From: Comamonadaceae bacterium
Lineage (GTDB): Bacteria; Pseudomonadota; Gammaproteobacteria; Burkholderiales; Burkholderiaceae_C
Reading direction: 5' to 3'
Length of the DNA: 8,824 nucleotides
NCBI GenBank assembly: GCA_947452325.1
Contig: CANGCZ010000051.1
Coordinates: forward strand, 1-8,824
The position numbers and the translations under genes are program-made. This document shows, one piece after another, positions 1-6,731 of the stretch (position 1 is its first letter; each line of letters begins with the position of its first letter). The notes beneath the pieces were generated by a model. That model had not been told where the DNA came from and did not search any database. It worked only from the letters and a program-made list of their open reading frames with translations.

Positions 1-178
1 CCAGCAAAACGTCGACCTGGTGCAAGTCGGCGCGTATGAACACGGCTCTAACCCTGAACTGGATGAAGCGATTCGTTTGAATGATCGCATCGTGGCTTTT
101 TTGCGCCAGGACATGCACATCAGTCAGGACTACGACACCACGCGCTTGCAATTGCGCGAATTACTGAACCAACACTGA
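1..178 (+). CDS. fliI: Flagellum-specific export ATPase FliI, C-terminal fragment
   Basis: This is the last 58 codons of a gene that begins before the window; the reading frame starts at base 2 and stops with TGA at 176-178. The peptide contains VGAYEHGSNPELDEAI followed by a helical end, which matches the C-terminal helical domain of the FliI/SctN family of F1-beta-like ATPases (typically I/VGAY..G..P..D.AI). FliI hydrolyses ATP at the cytoplasmic face of the flagellar export apparatus and helps deliver substrates and release chaperones. The nucleotide-binding motifs lie outside the window. The FliJ gene follows after 13 bases, the classical fliI-fliJ arrangement. That, together with the fliO-flhB genes further on, supports FliI over an injectisome SctN. 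Confidence 0.9.
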   Translation, partial: QQNVDLVQVGAYEHGSNPELDEAIRLNDRIVAFLRQDMHISQDYDTTRLQLRELLNQH

Positions 179-191
179 AAGCCATTGACCC

Positions 192-632
192 ATGAAGCCC
201 CGCAGTTGCTGGTCCGTGCTGGCGAAAAAAGCCAAGGACGAAGAAGAAACCGCTCAAACCGCGGCAGCCAGAGCGCGCAACAAAGTGTTGGAGTTGCAAC
301 AAAGCCGACAGCGCATGGACGCTTTGTTGCAGGACTACAAGCAGCGTGCATTGGCTTCGCAAGCGCAATTGCAGTCCATGTCACAAACCACCAACAGCCG
401 CCAGTTTTTGTTGCAATTGCAAAGCCTGGTCAACCGCGTTGACGAAGATTTGCGGGTGGCTTTGCGAGAGCTCGAGCAGGCCAAGGCCGTGTTGTTGCAA
501 GCTACGCACCAGCGCATGAAGATGGAAACCATGCAGGAAAAAGATTTGCAAGCCGTGCAAACCTGGGAGCGTAAACGTGACCAGAAAGAAATGGACAGTT
601 TGGGACTGACGCTTTACAACCTCAAGGCCTGA
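192..632 (+). CDS. fliJ: Flagellar export protein FliJ
   Basis: The product is 146 residues, close to the usual FliJ length (about 147). It is almost entirely predicted helix, rich in Gln, Ala, Glu, Lys and Arg with no membrane segment, as expected for the antiparallel coiled coil of FliJ. FliJ sits in the FliI hexamer like the gamma subunit in F1, links it to FlhA and recycles export chaperones. The start MKPRSCWSVLAKKAKDEE resembles the usual FliJ opening, where a short helix begins right after MKP, so the ATG at 192 is preferred. It lies 13 bases after the fliI stop and has only a weak ribosome binding site (GAAAG), so translational coupling with fliI is likely. The stop codon overlaps by 11 bases the end of the convergent minus-strand gene. 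Confidence 0.87.
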   Translation: MKPRSCWSVLAKKAKDEEETAQTAAARARNKVLELQQSRQRMDALLQDYKQRALASQAQLQSMSQTTNSRQFLLQLQSLVNRVDEDLRVALRELEQAKAVLLQATHQRMKMETMQEKDLQAVQTWERKRDQKEMDSLGLTLYNLKA

Positions 633-1440
633 CCCAAGCGGCTTGCAGCCAGTGCCAGTATTGCGGCCTGAATGCCCAAGGCATCATGGTGGTTGGTGTG
701 TCGCTGCCGAACACCGTGCGTGTGGCATGGTCATGCCAAACCCCTTTGGCATTCAAGCGCCCCAGCAGTTGCTGGGCCGCATCCTCGTGGGATAAGACTT
801 GTTGCTGTATGCGCACTTTCGCGCTTTCCTCAGGCAGTTCATCCATGCGTGACCAGGTCACGGTATCGTATGCGGGCAGTGCCATGCTGCTGTCTATGGG
901 GCCGGAATACACATCGTGCAAACTGCCCCAACTGCGCCCGGCCAGCAGGTGTTTCAATTGCCCTAACTGACGCTCGGCCATGTCTTCATCGCCGAGCCGA
1001 AAGCTGACCTGTCCCAGCACATTGTCAAACCACAGACAGGCTTGCGGGTGTTGAGCCAACAGGCCTGGCAGTCCGGCAATCGCATCCTGTCGGTGGTAGC
1101 TCAGTTGCACGCCTTGTGCCTTGAGTGCACGCCCGTGTCGCAAACCGAACAACAGCGGCACCAGCGGATCAATGTCATAAATGTCTATGCGTTCAAAGCG
1201 CGCCAGCCAAGGTGTGGGCAGCATCCAACCGGCGCTGCAACCGATGAGCAGCAAGTGTGTTTGCGTTGGGTGAATATCTGCCAGAAAAGCCGCGATCAAT
1301 TCACGCGTCGGCAGCCAGCGTTGCAGCGAACGGGCAGCGTGCACATGCCAGTTCAAGCCGCCGGTGCCACCGGCATTGGCCAGGTCTCTGAGCCAATTGG
1401 CCAAGCCGGCCTTGACCTGGTGCTTATTTTTCACACACAT
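622..1440 (-). CDS. Hypothetical protein with degenerate SAM-methyltransferase-like fold
   Basis: A 272-residue soluble protein with no signal peptide. Residues 63-74 (LLLIGCSAGWML) look like a strand followed by a modified glycine-rich loop in the position of methyltransferase motif I. Residues 85-92 (IDIYDIDP) fit the strand ending in an acidic residue that follows, and residues 135-145 (CLWFDNVLGQV) fit motif IV. The loop lacks the usual GxGxG pattern, so it may be a divergent or non-catalytic Rossmann protein. I recall similar uncharacterised proteins in Burkholderiales, but cannot name a family. The start overlaps the end of the upstream minus-strand gene by 17 bases (ATG inside the last codons), which indicates a two-gene operon with coupled translation. 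Its substrate is unknown, and a link with flagella is not shown beyond position. Confidence 0.7.
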   Translation of the reverse strand: MCVKNKHQVKAGLANWLRDLANAGGTGGLNWHVHAARSLQRWLPTRELIAAFLADIHPTQTHLLLIGCSAGWMLPTPWLARFERIDIYDIDPLVPLLFGLRHGRALKAQGVQLSYHRQDAIAGLPGLLAQHPQACLWFDNVLGQVSFRLGDEDMAERQLGQLKHLLAGRSWGSLHDVYSGPIDSSMALPAYDTVTWSRMDELPEESAKVRIQQQVLSHEDAAQQLLGRLNAKGVWHDHATRTVFGSDTPTTMMPWAFRPQYWHWLQAAWVRP

Positions 1441-1822
1441 GCCGCATGATGGTGAACACCGGCGAGGCCGGTACCACTGCCTGCCATTCGGCGATCACGC
1501 CTTCGCTGGTCAATGCTTCGCCGCCGAGGTGCGCGCCGCTGTAAATGGCCAGTGAGCGGCTGCGTGCGAGCTTTTGCTGGCAATCGATATCAAACAACAT
1601 GCGGCTGGACATATAGGTTTTGCCTTGGCTGTTTTTTTGCGGACGACGGTAATCCAGCATGGTCCAGACACGGCGCACATGACCGTCGTGTTCCAGCGTG
1701 GCGCGGTCGATGCCGAAGACCACATCGTCGGTCATGCCTATGTTGACCCAGTCGGCCGCGTTAACCGCTTGAACCATGAGACACACACAGGCCAAAACCA
1801 TAGTTTTGAAAGATTTACGCAT
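1424..1822 (-). CDS. Secreted surface-adhesin E-like protein
   Basis: A 132-residue protein starting at the Met at 1822. The N-terminus has a basic start (MRKSFK), a hydrophobic stretch and a likely signal peptidase I site after VNA (about residue 22), leaving a mature protein beginning ADW. The mature part has the pattern of the surface-adhesin protein E domain family of small beta-rich periplasmic or secreted proteins: an early W, FGIDRATL, WTMLDYRRPQ, YMSSRMLFDIDC, and VVPASPVF near the end. Cys81 and Cys130 could form the disulfide typical of this family. An upstream in-frame ATG at 1864 would add 14 residues and spoil the signal peptide, so it is disfavoured; AAGAGG lies 12-13 bases before the chosen start, a long spacing. 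A lipoprotein reading (VLAC at residues 9-12) is possible but would leave too short a leader. The exact function is unknown. Confidence 0.72.
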   Translation of the reverse strand: MRKSFKTMVLACVCLMVQAVNAADWVNIGMTDDVVFGIDRATLEHDGHVRRVWTMLDYRRPQKNSQGKTYMSSRMLFDIDCQQKLARSRSLAIYSGAHLGGEALTSEGVIAEWQAVVPASPVFTIMRHVCEK

Positions 1823-1853
1823 TTTTTTCAAATTGCCTCTTGCAGGATAGATA
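1823..1853. promoter_or_regulatory. Short divergent intergenic region between the adhesin-E-like gene and fliO
   Basis: Only 31 bases separate the two divergent start codons. They carry the ribosome binding sites of both genes: AGGA at 1844-1847, six bases before the fliO ATG, and AAGAGG on the minus strand around 1836-1841. No convincing sigma-70, sigma-28 or sigma-54 promoter can be seen here, and there is no room for two. The promoter for fliOPQR-flhB must therefore lie inside the adhesin-like coding region, or the transcript must read through from fliJ. An imperfectly placed inverted repeat (TTTGAAA at 1804-1810, TTTCAAA at 1826-1832) spans the adhesin start. It could be an operator, but the match is short. 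Confidence 0.35.
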
Positions 1854-2159
1854 ATGCAGACCATGCCAAACCATGACTGGGCTCAGTACTCTCTCAGTAT
1901 GACATTCGTCTTGTTGCTGTTGGCGGCGGCTTTGTGGTGGCTGTCGCGTCGCAACAAGGGCTTTCTCCTCCCTGCTGCACAACGGCGTATTCAAATTCTA
2001 GAGGCCTACCCCATGGGCTTGCGCCACAAATTGCTGTTGGTGCAAGTAGATCAGCAAAGACTGCTGCTGGCGATCAACAACAACGACATACAAACCCTGC
2101 ATGCCTGGCCTGCAGAACCCGCCACCCCTACCCAACCTGGTGTCAGTGATGCGCATTAA
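1854..2159 (+). CDS. fliO: Flagellar biosynthesis protein FliO
   Basis: A 101-residue protein with a single N-terminal membrane helix (residues about 15-31) followed by RR and a small cytoplasmic domain. The segment RRIQILEAYPMGLRHKLLLV followed by LLLAINNNDIQTLH matches the FliO pattern (I.V......G....L.LV.V......L......I..L). FliO is a poorly conserved, short helper that stabilises the FliP ring during assembly of the export gate. Its position immediately before fliP is the classical one and is much of the support. The start at 1854 has AGGA six bases upstream; a second ATG at 1863 is an alternative. The 3' end overlaps fliP by 11 bases. The periplasmic N-terminus is very short compared with longer FliO proteins. 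Confidence 0.8.
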   Translation: MQTMPNHDWAQYSLSMTFVLLLLAAALWWLSRRNKGFLLPAAQRRIQILEAYPMGLRHKLLLVQVDQQRLLLAINNNDIQTLHAWPAEPATPTQPGVSDAH

Positions 2160-2898
2160 ACATTTACTCCTGCCTTTGGTTTTGTTATGCATGCTTTGGT
2201 TGCCTGATTTTGTGTTTGCACAAGGTTTGCCGCTGATCAATGTGAATGCAGGCAAGGGCGGCCAGCAGTACAGCCTGACTTTGCAATTGCTGGGTTTGAT
2301 GACGGTATTGACGGTGCTGCCGTCTTTGCTGCTGATGATGACTTCGTTTGTGCGCGTCATTATTGTGTTGTCTATCTTGCGTCAAGCTTTGGGCACGGCG
2401 CAAACCCCGCCAAACACAGTGTTGGTCGGTTTGGCACTGTTTCTGACCTTTTTCATCATGACCCCGGTGTTTGACGACGTGTACGCCAACGCCATCTCGC
2501 CTTACATGAACGGCACCATGCCGTTTGAAAAAGCCCTGGCCAAGGCCGAGGGGCCGGTGCGTGACTTCATGACTTTGCAAACGCGCGAGGATGACATCGC
2601 TATGTTTATGCAAATCGCTCAGCGCAAAGAAGTCGCCAGCGCCGCCGAGGTGCCCTTCACCACGCTGGTGCCAGCGTTTTTGACCTCAGAGCTGAAAAGC
2701 GCGTTCATGATCGGCTTCATGATTTACATACCGTTTGTGGTGATCGATTTGATCGTCGCCAGTGTGCTGATGTCCATGGGCATGATGATGTTGTCGCCCA
2801 TGATCATTTCCATGCCGTTCAAGCTGATGCTGTTTGTGCTGGTCGACGGCTGGACCCTGGTGATGGGTTCACTGGCCTCGAGTTTTATTTTCAAATAA
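2149..2898 (+). CDS. fliP: Flagellar type III export gate protein FliP
   Basis: A 249-residue membrane protein of the usual FliP length. The start at 2149 gives a cleavable signal peptide (MRIKHLLLPLVLLCMLWLPD, cut near VFA/QG), a feature of flagellar rather than injectisome homologues. An ATG 48 bases upstream would bury it and is rejected. Family signatures are clear: PSLLLMMTSFVRVIIVLSIL (residues 58-77) and AFLTSELKSAFMIGFMIYIP (176-195). The methionine-rich SMGMMMLSP stretch at 209-217 corresponds to the methionine gasket that seals the export pore, and PFKLMLFVLVDGW follows. FliP forms the pentameric core of the FliP5Q4R1 gate in the MS-ring. It overlaps fliO by 11 bases, which suggests coupled translation, and only a weak ribosome binding site is visible. 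Confidence 0.97.
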   Translation: MRIKHLLLPLVLLCMLWLPDFVFAQGLPLINVNAGKGGQQYSLTLQLLGLMTVLTVLPSLLLMMTSFVRVIIVLSILRQALGTAQTPPNTVLVGLALFLTFFIMTPVFDDVYANAISPYMNGTMPFEKALAKAEGPVRDFMTLQTREDDIAMFMQIAQRKEVASAAEVPFTTLVPAFLTSELKSAFMIGFMIYIPFVVIDLIVASVLMSMGMMMLSPMIISMPFKLMLFVLVDGWTLVMGSLASSFIFK

Positions 2899-2907
2899 GG
2901 AGCTGAC

Positions 2908-3177
2908 ATGGATACAGCGATGGTGGTCGATCTGGGCCGGCAGGCTTTGTGGATGACGATGATTGTGTCGGCCCCCATGTTGATGGTCGGCCTGCTGGTC
3001 GGTGTGGTCATTGGTGTGTTTCAGGCGGCGACCTCTATCAATGAGCAAACGCTGAGCTTTATCCCCAAACTGCTGTCCTTGGGCTTGACCGCTTCGGTGT
3101 TCGGCGGTTGGATGATCAACACGCTGGTCGATTACACCAAGATCTTGTACGGCCGCATCCCCGGCTTGTTCGGTTGA
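2908..3177 (+). CDS. fliQ: Flagellar export gate protein FliQ
   Basis: An 89-residue protein with two hydrophobic helices (about residues 16-38 and 50-75), the expected size and topology for FliQ. The signature GVFQAATSINEQTLSFIPKL (residues 36-55) is nearly the family consensus. FliQ packs around the outside of the FliP/FliR core of the export gate as a helical hairpin. The ribosome binding site is strong: TAAGGAG at 2896-2902 overlaps the fliP stop codon and lies five bases before the ATG. fliR follows after seven bases. Confidence 0.97.
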   Translation: MDTAMVVDLGRQALWMTMIVSAPMLMVGLLVGVVIGVFQAATSINEQTLSFIPKLLSLGLTASVFGGWMINTLVDYTKILYGRIPGLFG

Positions 3178-3184
3178 GCGCCGC

Positions 3185-3955
3185 ATGAACGTAGACATGC
3201 TCAATCTGGTCGACAAGTTTTATGCCTTGCTCTGGCCTATGTTGCGCATCTCCGCGTTTTTGATGTTCTCTTCGATTTTCTCCATCCGAGCGGTCAGCCT
3301 GCGCATACGCGTGACCTTGTCGCTGGTGCTGACTTTTTTTCTTTCCATGCAAATGGACATACCGCGCATAGACCCGGTGACAGCGCAAGGTTTGAAGGAA
3401 ATATTCAATCAAATCTTCATCGGTTTTTCGATGGCCATGATCATGCAACTGGCAACGGCCGGCATAGTCATTGCCGGTCAGGCCGTGTCGGGTTCCATGG
3501 GCTTGTCCATGGCCACCATGATCGATCCGTCGCTTGGCAGCGTGCCGGTGGTGTCGCAGTTTTTCAATATCCTGGGCACGCTGGTGTTTTTGTCTATCGG
3601 TGGCCATTTGATTGTGTTTGGACTGTTGCTTGAGTCGTTCACGCTGTTTCCCATCGGCAAAACTTTGATGTCACAGGACTTGCTGGGCAAGATGACAGCC
3701 TGGGGCTCGATGATGTTTTTGTCGGCGCTGTTGATTTCACTGCCGGTGGTCATCACCTTGTTGTTTGTGAATATTGGTGTGGGCTTTATCACCCGGGCCG
3801 CGCCCAGTTTGAATATTTTCTCGGTCGGCTTGCCTGCTATTTTGATTGCCGGTTTCGTGGTGCTGTGGCTGGCTATTCCCAGCATCGTCAATCGCATCAG
3901 TTGGTTGTGGGTGCAGACATTCGGGCAGATGCGCGGCATGCTGCTGGGAGGCTAA
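3185..3955 (+). CDS. fliR: Flagellar export gate protein FliR
   Basis: A 256-residue multi-pass membrane protein of normal FliR length. Diagnostic segments are RISAFLMFSSIFSIRAVSLR near the N-terminus, GQAVSGSMGLSMATMIDPSL (about residues 98-117) followed by PVVSQFF, and GVGFITRAAPSLNIFSVGLP near residue 200-219. One FliR joins five FliP subunits in the core of the export gate, where it acts as a fusion-like FliP/FliQ homologue. The start at ATG 3185 lies seven bases after the fliQ stop. No strong ribosome binding site is visible, so coupling to fliQ is likely. A GGGAGG sequence overlapping its last codons serves flhB. Confidence 0.96.
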   Translation: MNVDMLNLVDKFYALLWPMLRISAFLMFSSIFSIRAVSLRIRVTLSLVLTFFLSMQMDIPRIDPVTAQGLKEIFNQIFIGFSMAMIMQLATAGIVIAGQAVSGSMGLSMATMIDPSLGSVPVVSQFFNILGTLVFLSIGGHLIVFGLLLESFTLFPIGKTLMSQDLLGKMTAWGSMMFLSALLISLPVVITLLFVNIGVGFITRAAPSLNIFSVGLPAILIAGFVVLWLAIPSIVNRISWLWVQTFGQMRGMLLGG

Positions 3956-3959
3956 GCCC

Positions 3960-5102
3960 ATGGCTGACGACTCCGCAGAACGGACCGAAGAACCGACCGC
4001 GCAACGCTTGAGCAAGGCGCGCGAGGAGGGACAACTGGCGCGCTCGATTGAGTTGCCGACGGCTGCCGTGATGATCACCGCGACTTTGTTTTTCAGCCTG
4101 TCAGGCAATTACATTTTTCACCGACTGGGTATGCTGTTTACCTCGCAGTTGCAGTTTGACCGCAAGATCATGGACAAGGCCGAGTTGCTGCCGGGCATTT
4201 TTTTCCAATCCATCGTCGATGGCTATGTGTTGATCTTGCCTGTCATGACATTGCTGATGGTGGTGGCGGTGTTGTCTACGGTGCTGAGCGGCGGACTGGT
4301 TTTTTCTATTGGCATGATTGCGCCCAAATTCAGTAAGCTCGATCCCATGGCCGGACTCGCCCGGGTGTTCGGCACCAAGGCGCTGATTGACCTGGCCAAA
4401 GCCATCATCAAGTTTTTACTCATCACCATGATTTTGTGGGGCTGTGTGACCAACAACATTGATGACTTGGTGACCATCAACCGCATGGACCTGGGCACAG
4501 CGGTTCACCATGCGGGCAATATGATTCTGGACGCGTGTTTTTGGATGAGCATGGGTTTGCTGCTGATTGCGCTGGCCGATGTCCCCTTGCAGCATTACCA
4601 GACCCATAAGCGCCTGAAGATGACCCGCCAGGAAATCAAAGACGAGATGAAAAACTCAGAGGGCCGTCCCGAGGTCAAGGCCACCATCCGGCGGCGTCAG
4701 CGCGAGATGGCCAACAACCGCATGATGGACAAGGTCAAAGACGCTGACGTGGTCATCACCAACCCTCAGCATTTCGCGGTGGCCCTGAGCTACGACCCGA
4801 ACTCAGATGGCGCGCCAACGCTGGTGGCCAAGGGTACAGACGAACTCGCCCAGCGAATCCGCAAAGAAGCCAAGGACGCCGGTGTGTATATATTTGAAGC
4901 GCCGGAACTCGCGCGCGCTTTGTACTTCACCACCAAGCTGGACGACTCTATCCATGAAGGCCTCTACCATGTGGTGGCCCAAGTGATTGCTTATGTGTTC
5001 AGTTTGAACCAGTCTTACGGCGGCGGCGAGACCATGCTCAAACCGACGCTGCGCATGCCTGACAATATGCGCTATGACGAAAACGGTTTTCTTTTTCAGT
5101 GA
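3960..5102 (+). CDS. flhB: Flagellar export switch protein FlhB with NPQH cleavage motif
   Basis: A 380-residue protein of usual FlhB length. The N-terminus ERTEEPTAQRLSKAREEGQL (residues 7-26) is the family hallmark; four hydrophobic helices follow, then the soluble cytoplasmic domain with a charged linker. FlhB controls the switch from rod/hook to filament export and normally cleaves itself between Asn and Pro of NPTH. Here residues 268-271 read NPQH (bases 4761-4772), so the scissile Asn-Pro and the His remain but Thr is replaced by Gln. Downstream elements such as VAKGTDELAQRIRKEA and a C-terminal tail ending LRMPDNMRYDENGFLFQ are otherwise ordinary. The start has GGGAGG eight bases upstream (3946-3951); an upstream in-frame ATG inside fliR is not credible. 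flhB follows fliR directly, whereas in many betaproteobacteria it sits with flhA; no flhA is visible here. Confidence 0.96.
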   Translation: MADDSAERTEEPTAQRLSKAREEGQLARSIELPTAAVMITATLFFSLSGNYIFHRLGMLFTSQLQFDRKIMDKAELLPGIFFQSIVDGYVLILPVMTLLMVVAVLSTVLSGGLVFSIGMIAPKFSKLDPMAGLARVFGTKALIDLAKAIIKFLLITMILWGCVTNNIDDLVTINRMDLGTAVHHAGNMILDACFWMSMGLLLIALADVPLQHYQTHKRLKMTRQEIKDEMKNSEGRPEVKATIRRRQREMANNRMMDKVKDADVVITNPQHFAVALSYDPNSDGAPTLVAKGTDELAQRIRKEAKDAGVYIFEAPELARALYFTTKLDDSIHEGLYHVVAQVIAYVFSLNQSYGGGETMLKPTLRMPDNMRYDENGFLFQ

Positions 5103-5126
5103 TGACACGCTTCAAGCGACCCGAGC

Positions 5127-6731
5127 ATGAGTGACTTTTACCAAAGCCCTGCCGACAAACTGCGCTTTGAAATACTGCTCAAGTCATTGCGCGAAGGCCG
5201 TTTGAACCTGGCCATTTTGGGCGATGATGAAATTGCACTGGCGCATTACGGCCGGCGTATTTTTCAGCATTTGCGCGAACAAGGTGAAGCCCATGTCGAG
5301 TTGTGGACCTCGGCTGACTCGGACCGCTTGGTCGACCGCTTCAATGAAATTTTGTCGACCTTGACGCTGGACCAGGCACTGGATAAATCCAACAAAGCCA
5401 GTCCCAAGCGCTTCATGATTTTTCCGGACACCCAGGGCATACAGGATTTCGAGTTGCAATTGCTGGCGCGGCTGGTCAATGGTTTTCCAGCCAGCAATAT
5501 CAATGTGATTCTGCTGGTCAACAGCCAAAGCGCCTACGATAAAAAACTGTCGGCCTTTGGCAAAAACCTGTTGCAGTGGGTGCTCGAGTCCAAAGACCCG
5601 GCTCCCAGCAAACCGCAGCGGCTGGAAACTCTGGGCGATTGGCCGGGTGCGCAACAAGTTCCCTCTGAGAAAAAAGACGACAAGCGCCCGCCGCCGCCGC
5701 CTCTGCCGCCGGTGCCTGCGCCGCCGCTGGACATGGACGATGTGCGCCCGGGCAGTTCACCAGCGAATACCCCGCGCGAACCGGTGATGGGCGACCCGGT
5801 AGATCCGTTGCAAGCCTTGCCGACAGGCGAAGAGCTGGCCAAATCCTGGGAAGCCGACAGTCAGCCGTCGCGCCGCAGCGGTCAGTTTGCGGCCTTTTTG
5901 TTGCTGGCGTTGCTGCTCAGTCTGGGTATTTCCGGTTTTGTTTACAAGGACAGGTTGCAGCAGGAATGGCTCCATCTTCAAGGCTATTTGAACGGCGTCA
6001 AACCGCAACCGGCCGAACCGCCCAAAGCGCCGCCGCCAGCTCCGCCTGCGACGGTTTCCATGTCATCAAGCACCACGCCGCCGGTCAAGCCTGCCGAAGC
6101 GCTCAGCCCGGGCAAGGAAGAACTGGTGATGCCCGGCGCCGCCGACAAAGCGGCTGCGCCAGCACCCGCCCCGGAGGCCGCCAAGCCGGCTGAACCTGCC
6201 AAAGCCGTTGAAGCCGATAAAACCAAGCCGGGTGAACCCGCCAAAGCCGAACCGGTCAAACCTGTGGCCGCACCGTCCAAACCAGAGCCGCCTAAGCCCG
6301 AGCCACCCAAGCCTGCCGCAGAACCACCCAAGCCTGAACCGGTCAAACCTGCGGCCGCACTGCCCAAACCTGAGCCTCCCAAGCCGGAACCGGCCAAGCC
6401 ACCGCCCAAGGCCTCAGACAAACCGCTGGACAAAGCCACCCAACCGGACAGCTCAGCCTGGGTCGAATCCTTGGATCCGAATGCCTGGGTGATGCAGCAC
6501 GGCGCGTTTGACAGCTTGTCTGAAGCGCGTGCTTTCCAGTCCAGTGCACTGGGTTACAAGGCCGGCCAGGTGCTGTTCACCCAGCGCAAGGGCAGCAAGC
6601 CTTATTACATCTTGATCACCGGGCCGTATGCTGAAAAAGCCCAGGCCGAGGCCTTGATGAAGCAAAACCCGCCGCTGGCCAAGGCATGGTTGCGTTCGGC
6701 CAAATCATTGAAAGCACAGTTCCAGGAATAA
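5127..6731 (+). CDS. DamX-like membrane protein: degenerate P-loop domain plus SPOR domain
   Basis: A 534-residue protein. Residues 1-175 resemble the cytoplasmic AAA-like domain of ExeA/DamX-type proteins, but the nucleotide site is lost: where Walker A should lie it reads LAILGDDEIALAHYG (28-42), and where Walker B should lie RFMIFPDTQGI (95-105). A Pro/Asp-rich linker, one membrane helix (about 253-272), and a long Pro/Lys/Glu/Ala region (about 292-440) follow. The C-terminus (about 452-528) is a SPOR domain: WVMQHGAFDSLSEARAF, then KPYYILITGPYAEKAQAEAL and KAWLRSAKSL. SPOR domains bind denuded septal peptidoglycan, so the protein is expected to span the inner membrane with SPOR in the periplasm. 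It starts 24 bases after flhB with a poor ribosome binding site, so it is probably cotranscribed. The role in flagellation is inference; a division or polarity role is the alternative. Confidence 0.82.
   Translation: MSDFYQSPADKLRFEILLKSLREGRLNLAILGDDEIALAHYGRRIFQHLREQGEAHVELWTSADSDRLVDRFNEILSTLTLDQALDKSNKASPKRFMIFPDTQGIQDFELQLLARLVNGFPASNINVILLVNSQSAYDKKLSAFGKNLLQWVLESKDPAPSKPQRLETLGDWPGAQQVPSEKKDDKRPPPPPLPPVPAPPLDMDDVRPGSSPANTPREPVMGDPVDPLQALPTGEELAKSWEADSQPSRRSGQFAAFLLLALLLSLGISGFVYKDRLQQEWLHLQGYLNGVKPQPAEPPKAPPPAPPATVSMSSSTTPPVKPAEALSPGKEELVMPGAADKAAAPAPAPEAAKPAEPAKAVEADKTKPGEPAKAEPVKPVAAPSKPEPPKPEPPKPAAEPPKPEPVKPAAALPKPEPPKPEPAKPPPKASDKPLDKATQPDSSAWVESLDPNAWVMQHGAFDSLSEARAFQSSALGYKAGQVLFTQRKGSKPYYILITGPYAEKAQAEALMKQNPPLAKAWLRSAKSLKAQFQE
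6249..6398 (+). repeat. 87-base-period imperfect direct repeat in the SPOR protein linker
   Basis: Two 63-base segments begin at 6249 and 6336, exactly 87 bases (29 codons) apart. By eye they match at 53 of 63 positions; most mismatches are at third codon positions. Both encode EPVKP-x-AA followed by KPEPPKPEP-like residues. The spacing keeps frame, so this is an internal duplication of the Pro/Lys/Glu linker, which lies in the periplasm between the membrane helix and the SPOR domain. Such a linker is likely to vary in length between strains. Confidence 0.75.

Noticed and set aside
672..1876. Plus-strand open frames across the minus-strand pair (for example 1042-1449 and 1574-1876)
   Set aside because: They are antisense to two genes that show a real signal peptide, domain patterns and coupled translation; the plus-strand products resemble nothing.
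2101..2148. Upstream fliP start at 2101
   Set aside because: It would add 16 Pro-rich residues before a clean signal peptide; the start at 2149 gives normal FliP length.
3846..3959. Upstream flhB start inside fliR
   Set aside because: The start at 3960 has GGGAGG at correct spacing and begins at the conserved FlhB N-terminus.
1..5102. Reading the export genes as a non-flagellar type III secretion system
   Set aside because: FliP has the cleavable signal peptide, FliO is present, and sequence signatures and gene order are flagellar; no injectisome-specific genes such as a secretin or needle are seen.
5984..6439. Minus-strand open frame of 151 codons rich in Gly, Ser and Leu opposite the SPOR gene linker
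   Set aside because: It is the complement of the Pro/Lys repeat region, has a repetitive composition forced by that strand, and has no ribosome binding site or recognisable domain.
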